Assembly: GCF_037042905.1 (NCBI RefSeq)
Contig: NC_087249.1
Coordinates: 8,738,001-8,802,000, forward strand
DNA: 64,000 bases
Direction: 5' to 3'
Source: Lytechinus pictus
Taxonomy: Eukaryota > Echinodermata > Echinoidea > Temnopleuroida > Toxopneustidae
A program made the position numbers and the translations under genes. The notes beneath the pieces are model-generated. The model searched no databases and was not told the origin of the DNA. It saw nothing but the letters and a program-made list of their open reading frames with translations. Each line of letters starts with the position of its first letter. Within the stretch, counting starts at the first letter, position 1. Below are positions 61,001 to 64,000 of this stretch, one piece after another.

Positions 61001-62033
61001 TAATGGCTTCCATATTTATTACTGATTGGATCAATCACAACTCTTTGTATGACCAACATTAGGCCCTGAGGTATGAGTATGAAAAAGAAGACTTACGGAG
61101 TTGATCGGTGAAAGAGGACATCAACCTCCAGCTTGCCACAACTCTCCATCACGGTGTAATTTGGCGATGCAAAGGTAAACTTTCCCTTTAAGTCCTCTGT
61201 GTACAGGAAAAACAATTATAGCCAATTAATAATGCAATGGATTTCAAGCTAATGCTATATCAAACCAAACAGAACAATTGTTCAGCTAGAAAGAAAGAAA
61301 GAGACAATTCATCAACTAACACCACTAAGGGGGTGTTGCAAGAAAATATTTGCGATCAATTGCAAATATTCTGTCGCAATTTTACAACTGACAGATCAAC
61401 AGATTAGCAATGAATTGCAAATTTGCAATCAATTGCAAGACATATGATTGATTTAGGGACCAACAATTGACTTGCAATTGATCGCAAGTTTCTTGCAACA
61501 CCCCATAAGTCAATTCCATCTAATTACACTTGGTTTAAAAAAAAACCACTTTTGCCTCAATTCCCTACTGGATAGAACAATGTCCCGCAGTGTGTGCCAC
61601 AGTGGGTTCACCTTCACACCGTTAAATTTTAGCCTATCAAAAGTGTGGATCACGTATTCACATAGTCGACCATGTGAACATGCTGTGAACAGTTACACAC
61701 TGTCGATGTGTGGGGTATGAAAATATCTTCACACTGTTCAATTTGATCGTTTTAACAGCATGAATAATATTTTCAAGTAGTCCACAATGTGAACACACTG
61801 TGATCACACTGTGTTACACTGTGTCCTTTCCAGCATTGTCCCCTCCAAAAGAAAAAGAAGAAGAAATAAGCTTACCTGACAATGCGCCATCACTGGCCTT
61901 CTGCATAGCTTGTACCTTGTCCACCAGGGCTAGTAGCCGGGGCTGGTGTCCGCCTGCCCCACCGGCTGCTATCCTCTGGGCCATGAAATGCTTCTTGCCC
62001 CCGATCATGGACCGTACCACAGCGTGTCTGAAT
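45890..62033 (-). CDS. SLC8A: Sodium/calcium exchanger (NCX/SLC8 family), C-terminal 558 aa on 14 exons; 5' part outside window
   Basis: Plasma-membrane exchanger that moves Ca2+ out in return for Na+. Exons (plus coordinates, in transcript order): 61876-62033, 61097-61196, 55514-55538, 54711-54869, 54006-54168, 53289-53412, 50930-51059, 49982-50072, 49116-49191, 48431-48553, 47682-47757, 47061-47214, 46509-46687, 45890-46009. All have GT-AG borders and one frame runs through every junction. The product starts in the large cytosolic loop, then Calx-beta 1 ([17 protein letters not shown] ... [14 protein letters not shown] ... IIDDD), Calx-beta 2 ([18 protein letters not shown] onward), an acidic linker, and the second membrane half with alpha-2 repeat ([26 protein letters not shown]), ending SYRII. 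The first membrane half and alpha-1 repeat must lie upstream of 64000. Intron 2 is about 5.6 kb. Paralogue not assignable. Confidence 0.96.
46143..46240. mobile_element. MITE fragment in last NCX intron
   Basis: GGGCCCCATTGCACAAAAG with an internal palindrome AGTTACTACTATAGTAACT, then CCAATGG and GATTGGCTGATGGC. One terminus only is clear. Confidence 0.55.
46509..46687 (-). CDS. SLC8A: NCX exon m
   Basis: [19 protein letters not shown] to IIIGRRY: rest of alpha-2 and the following helix. Confidence 0.97.
46741..46990 (-). mobile_element. SINE-like retroposon (copy 2, NCX intron)
   Basis: The minus strand reads GGTGCTAGCTAAATGGGTAC, CGACTGACTGGAATACTCCC, TGTGTGCGGGAATGACTGA and GGGGTAATGATAAATCTGTA, ending in (ATT/ATC)n at 46741-46757. 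Longer at its 5' end than the copy at 41175-41402. Confidence 0.82.
47061..47214 (-). CDS. SLC8A: NCX exon l: alpha-2 repeat
   Basis: [20 protein letters not shown], then [25 protein letters not shown]. The [10 protein letters not shown] motif forms half of the ion-binding pocket. Confidence 0.97.
47682..47757 (-). CDS. SLC8A: NCX exon k
   Basis: [19 protein letters not shown] to VVEQ, the next helix. Confidence 0.94.
47905..48197 (+). repeat. 42-bp minisatellite in NCX intron
   Basis: About seven units of 42 bp with GAGTCATATCCCACC, GCTGCCACCATC and TTTCATGGAACC; the GTCATATC phrase starts at 48001, 48043 and 48085. Period is a multiple of 3, giving an artefactual HIPPLPP-rich open frame. 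Confidence 0.92.
48431..48553 (-). CDS. SLC8A: NCX exon j: entry into second membrane half
   Basis: [20 protein letters not shown], then [17 protein letters not shown], the first C-terminal membrane helix. Confidence 0.95.
48554..49115. other. NCX intron, CAT/ATC-rich
   Basis: Scattered CATCATCAC runs; no exon between the splice sites on either side. Confidence 0.5.
49116..49191 (-). CDS. SLC8A: NCX exon i: acidic linker
   Basis: [20 protein letters not shown] to [14 protein letters not shown] aligns with the SWREQFIEA segment before the second membrane half. Confidence 0.9.
49982..50072 (-). CDS. SLC8A: NCX exon h: end of Calx-beta 2
   Basis: [20 protein letters not shown] to NLRP, plus one base of the next codon; donor gtcagt. 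Confidence 0.92.
50930..51059 (-). CDS. SLC8A: NCX exon g: Calx-beta 2, middle
   Basis: [20 protein letters not shown] to PVNRESV at donor gtaag. Occupies the position of the alternatively spliced segment of vertebrate NCX1. Confidence 0.93.
51060..53044. other. Large part of NCX intron between Calx-beta 2 exons
   Basis: About 2 kb of AT-rich sequence; no alternative Calx-beta exon could be found by eye, although this is where vertebrate NCX genes carry mutually exclusive exons. Confidence 0.5.
53045..53245. mobile_element. TIR repeat, CTCCGGCGACATTTGCTCC family (copy 3, NCX intron)
   Basis: Starts CATGCTCCGGCGACATTTG and ends GTCGCCGGAGCAAATGTCAT with GTGCAGATTTTCCATTGG before it. Close match to 21421-21605. 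Ends about 45 bp from exon f. Confidence 0.8.
53289..53412 (-). CDS. SLC8A: NCX exon f: start of Calx-beta 2
   Basis: [19 protein letters not shown] to LQYAT, splitting the following Met codon. Confidence 0.95.
53650..53985. repeat. (ATC)n microsatellite beside NCX exon e
   Basis: Imperfect ATC/ACC triplets reaching to within about 20 bp of the donor of exon e. His- or Met/Asp-rich open frames over it are artefacts. Confidence 0.93.
54006..54168 (-). CDS. SLC8A: NCX exon e: end of Calx-beta 1
   Basis: [20 protein letters not shown] to [10 protein letters not shown](E). Keeps the terminal DDD of the calcium site. Confidence 0.96.
54544..54677. mobile_element. Small MITE, GTCCCGTGACACAAAGG termini (copy 2, NCX intron)
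   Basis: Left TTGTCCCGTGACACAAAGGT, right GCTTTGTGTTACCGGCTCC, with GCCATTGATCATACGCTCA inside. Same family as 23781-23895. Confidence 0.8.
54711..54869 (-). CDS. SLC8A: NCX exon d: Calx-beta 1 insert and middle strands
   Basis: 53 codons. [19 protein letters not shown] is an insert compared with vertebrate CBD1; [20 protein letters not shown] is the conserved strand-turn with a calcium-ligand aspartate. Confidence 0.95.
54925..55290. repeat. (GAGAAG)n purine tract, then (ATC)n, in NCX intron
   Basis: Plus strand nearly all purine from about 54940 to 55215 (GGAGAAAGAGAAGGAG variants), then ATC triplets at 55258-55287. It lies between the microexon and exon d, so the transcript would carry a long pyrimidine tract here. 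Confidence 0.92.
55514..55538 (-). CDS. SLC8A: NCX exon c: 25-nt microexon
   Basis: Completes the proline codon, then RRTRQLTQ. Acceptor aatttcag, donor gtatgt. Its 25 nt are needed to join the 61 kb exon (phase 2) to the 54.8 kb exon (phase 0), which is strong internal support. Confidence 0.8.
55831..56036. repeat. 102-bp tandem duplication in NCX intron
   Basis: Two almost identical copies of 102 bp starting TGAGTCCTTTCATGAGATTC and TGAGTTCTTTCATGAGATTC; only a few differences. Confidence 0.93.
56037..61090. other. Long NCX intron (rest)
   Basis: About 5 kb between exon b and the microexon. AT-rich with a G-run at 56255 and a C/A-run at 56755. No further exon is needed by the reading frame and none is recognisable. 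Confidence 0.5.
61097..61196 (-). CDS. SLC8A: NCX exon b: Calx-beta 1, first strands
   Basis: [20 protein letters not shown] to HRST(P). The E in ESCG corresponds to a vertebrate CBD1 calcium ligand. Ends with two bases of a proline codon. Confidence 0.93.
61326..61505. mobile_element. MITE with GGGGTGTTGCAAGAAA termini in NCX intron 1
   Basis: Left GGGGGTGTTGCAAGAAA, right TTTCTTGCAACACCCC. The interior repeats the theme GCAATTGATCGCAA / TTGCGATCAATTGCAA in both directions. About 178 bp, non-coding. Confidence 0.92.
61575..61848. repeat. CACACTGT / ACAGTGTG cluster, possible MITE
   Basis: A dozen or so GTGTGAAC, CACACTGTG and ACAGTGTG-like words at short spacing, with GAACAATGTCCCGCAGTGTG on the left and CACTGTGTCC...CATTGTCCC on the right in inverse sense. 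It ends about 30 bp from the donor of exon a. Confidence 0.6.
61876..62033 (-). CDS. SLC8A: NCX exon a: start of visible cytosolic loop
   Basis: Begins with the third base of an arginine codon, then [20 protein letters not shown], corresponding to the YRIQATRLMTG region of vertebrate NCX, and ends ALS+G at donor gtaag. Its acceptor is ttcttcag. Confidence 0.9.
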
Positions 62034-64000
62034 CTGAAGAACCAATCAATAAAGCACGTCATCAAAATGTGAAATAAGAACGGCAATCAGCAACTATTAA
62101 TTCAATTTCACCACCCCCGTGAATCTTGTTATTACTAGAAAAGAATTTGAGGGAATTAAGTAGAGTTGATTTGTTTTATTCAATTTTCAAAACTTTGATC
62201 TCTGATTAATCTGTACTTTCTATCATATTTTTTACATAAGCATTGCTGTTCCTTATATAGTTCGGTATCACTTTACCTACAAATTGGTGAATAACCAAGT
62301 GAAATGCAAAATGTGTTTCTGATAGAGGTGTAACTGTAATCTTAATTGAATTATAGCATATTAACATTTCTTCTAATTAACAGCCTTATAATCCAGAGGG
62401 ACGCTATTCCCTTTCAATTCAAATGATTATTTTGCTTATTTTCGAACACAAACAAGCACAAAATATATTCAGTAATATGTACAGACCTTTTAATATATTT
62501 GGTAAATTAAAGTACAAAAAATGAAAGCATTCATGGAAATAATCAAAATTATCAGTTGAACATATGATACAGCAACCAATGGAATGGAGCAAAATGATCA
62601 GATATGCTGGATATGAGATGATAAATGATTTTTATTTACATGCAGCATAAGGAAAGATGAAAACACAATGAAAATTTACTTCCTAAATGATAAATTTCTT
62701 TTTGATGAAATAGTAGCAATAGATGATATAAAATGCATCTGCCAAAAAATAATAACATCCAAACTGCATGCCAGAATAAGAAATACCATCTATACAAATA
62801 TATCAAAAGACAAAATCAAATTAAGTTCATACTTTAGCATGCAATCACATCTTGCATTCATCATACAATCATCATGCATTCATCATGCAATCATATGTAA
62901 ACAAATGAGAATAGGATATATCGGGTTAGTCCACAAAAGAATTAATTTTGAAGAGCGATAGATGATATGGCAATCATATGATGCAAGATGAAACAATTTC
63001 TCGGATCATTCTTTTCTAAAAAGTAAGAATGATGAGTTTTCCCATCATTGAGGTTTTTCTCCCATGTCACTCGAGATGGTCATGCGGGAAGGGAGAACAT
63101 GATTTAATGGATGGTTTCCATGACAACAGCTTGGATACCATAGATTAAACATGAAGGGTAACAAATATTCCTATTTCTTCCTCTCTTCAGTTCATCCCAG
63201 GTTCATTTATCATCATGAGCTCTGTGAAATTGGAGACGACTTCCAACTCTACATCCAAATGACTAGTTATATAGATTTGCTTTCAGTCACATAACATTTC
63301 ATTTGGAAGTAACATTAACGTAGCAACTGAAAAAACACCCACATTCATCTCTTAAATGGTATAATAAATACGTAAAATGGGATATATATAACAATGCATA
63401 CGTATATTTCAATTACACATGCATACATGTATGTAGCATAGTGATGCGCAATGTCAAAAAAAAATCAATTAGTATGAATAAGAATGACCGCATGAGAATT
63501 TAGAAGAAAGAATTATTAACAAAGTAATAATACAGACCATTGTTTTTATTGCCAAAGAGTGATATAAGAAGATTAATCATTGCAAAGTCAAATAAAAATA
63601 CAAGTATTTTTTTAAGAATGATTGATAACTAAGCATTAAAAGTTACCTGACAGACACTTTGCTGGGGACAAGATTATATATTTTTTTTAATATTATTAAT
63701 CATTTTCTAACATCGTTTTTAAATAATCTTTGTTATGGTTTTATGTTTTCCCATATTTAGTAGTCACTTTAACATCATCATCCAACATGTTCCACATCTT
63801 CATCCCTTCAAACCCAAAGTCTGTCTTGTCTTTGTATGAAATTAATGGAAATTACTTCAAATTGCAGGAAAGAATTGATTGAATTTGGGAGACAAAGACC
63901 GAAAATGAAATGTCAGGTGAGAGCAGAGTCACCAAACGGTCAATTCATTTACAAAACTTGTCTAGTGCATGAAGTTCCAGCCTGTCAACATTAGAATTCC
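62034..64000. other. Upstream NCX intron, running off the window
   Basis: AT-rich; no exon recognised. The exon encoding the first membrane half must lie beyond 64000. Confidence 0.6.

Noticed and set aside
63647-63661. Possible 15-nt minus-strand exon (acceptor ccccag, donor gtaact) upstream of NCX exon a
   Set aside because: Splice-like signals flank it, but such short matches are common by chance and no homology to NCX is testable over five codons.

Overview
This is nuclear DNA from an animal. Protein genes are split by GT-AG introns, there is no operon layout, and retrotransposon remnants, MITE-like foldback repeats, minisatellites and microsatellites are dense. The foldback element with repeat-built arms, the Tx1/L1-, RTE- and L2/CR1-like LINEs, and the vertebrate-like exon content of the three host genes suggest a marine invertebrate deuterostome, most likely an echinoderm such as a sea urchin. 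The taxon is inferred, not proven.

Layout: 1-2729 is the 3' half of an L1/Tx1-like LINE with an intact reading frame, ending in a poly(A) tract. 4800-6250 (-) is a broken RTE-type LINE. 6360-8515 and 9950-10165 hold degenerate repeats, a MITE and two 3' ends of one further LINE family. 11319-15866 (+) is a complete four-coding-exon SLC10 sodium/bile-acid cotransporter-like gene (364 aa). About 100 bp after its stop codon, at 15959-21120, lies a ~5.1 kb element with inverted arms built of 16-bp subrepeats, flanked by a 10-bp direct repeat. It carries a second foldback element, a LINE fragment, a GCGCGAAGCGC-type repeat series and a long polypyrimidine tract.

24172-33638 (+) is a complete six-coding-exon fructose-1,6-bisphosphatase gene (337 aa, in register with the vertebrate enzyme). 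Its introns carry several repeats, including a TIR element with a tandem core and an L2/CR1-like LINE end. 33639-43495 is AT-rich and mostly featureless. 43496-45718 is a 1.2 kb tandem duplication, each half holding a 21-bp minisatellite. 45890-62033 (-) is the 3' part (14 exons, 558 aa) of a sodium/calcium exchanger gene of the SLC8/NCX family: both Calx-beta domains, the second ion-transport half and the stop codon. The N-terminal transmembrane half lies beyond 64000.

The three host genes (a membrane solute carrier, a gluconeogenic enzyme, a calcium exchanger) have no evident joint pathway; their proximity looks incidental. I see no defence island, CRISPR array, virus or other novel multigene system. 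The most unusual material is structural: the foldback element beside SLC10, the duplicated minisatellite downstream of NCX, a SINE-like repeat sharing its tail with a resident LINE, and odd features of the exchanger (a 25-nt microexon and a second Calx-beta domain apparently lacking calcium ligands). All exon boundaries were placed by reading splice signals and checking that frames join; none has transcript support here.
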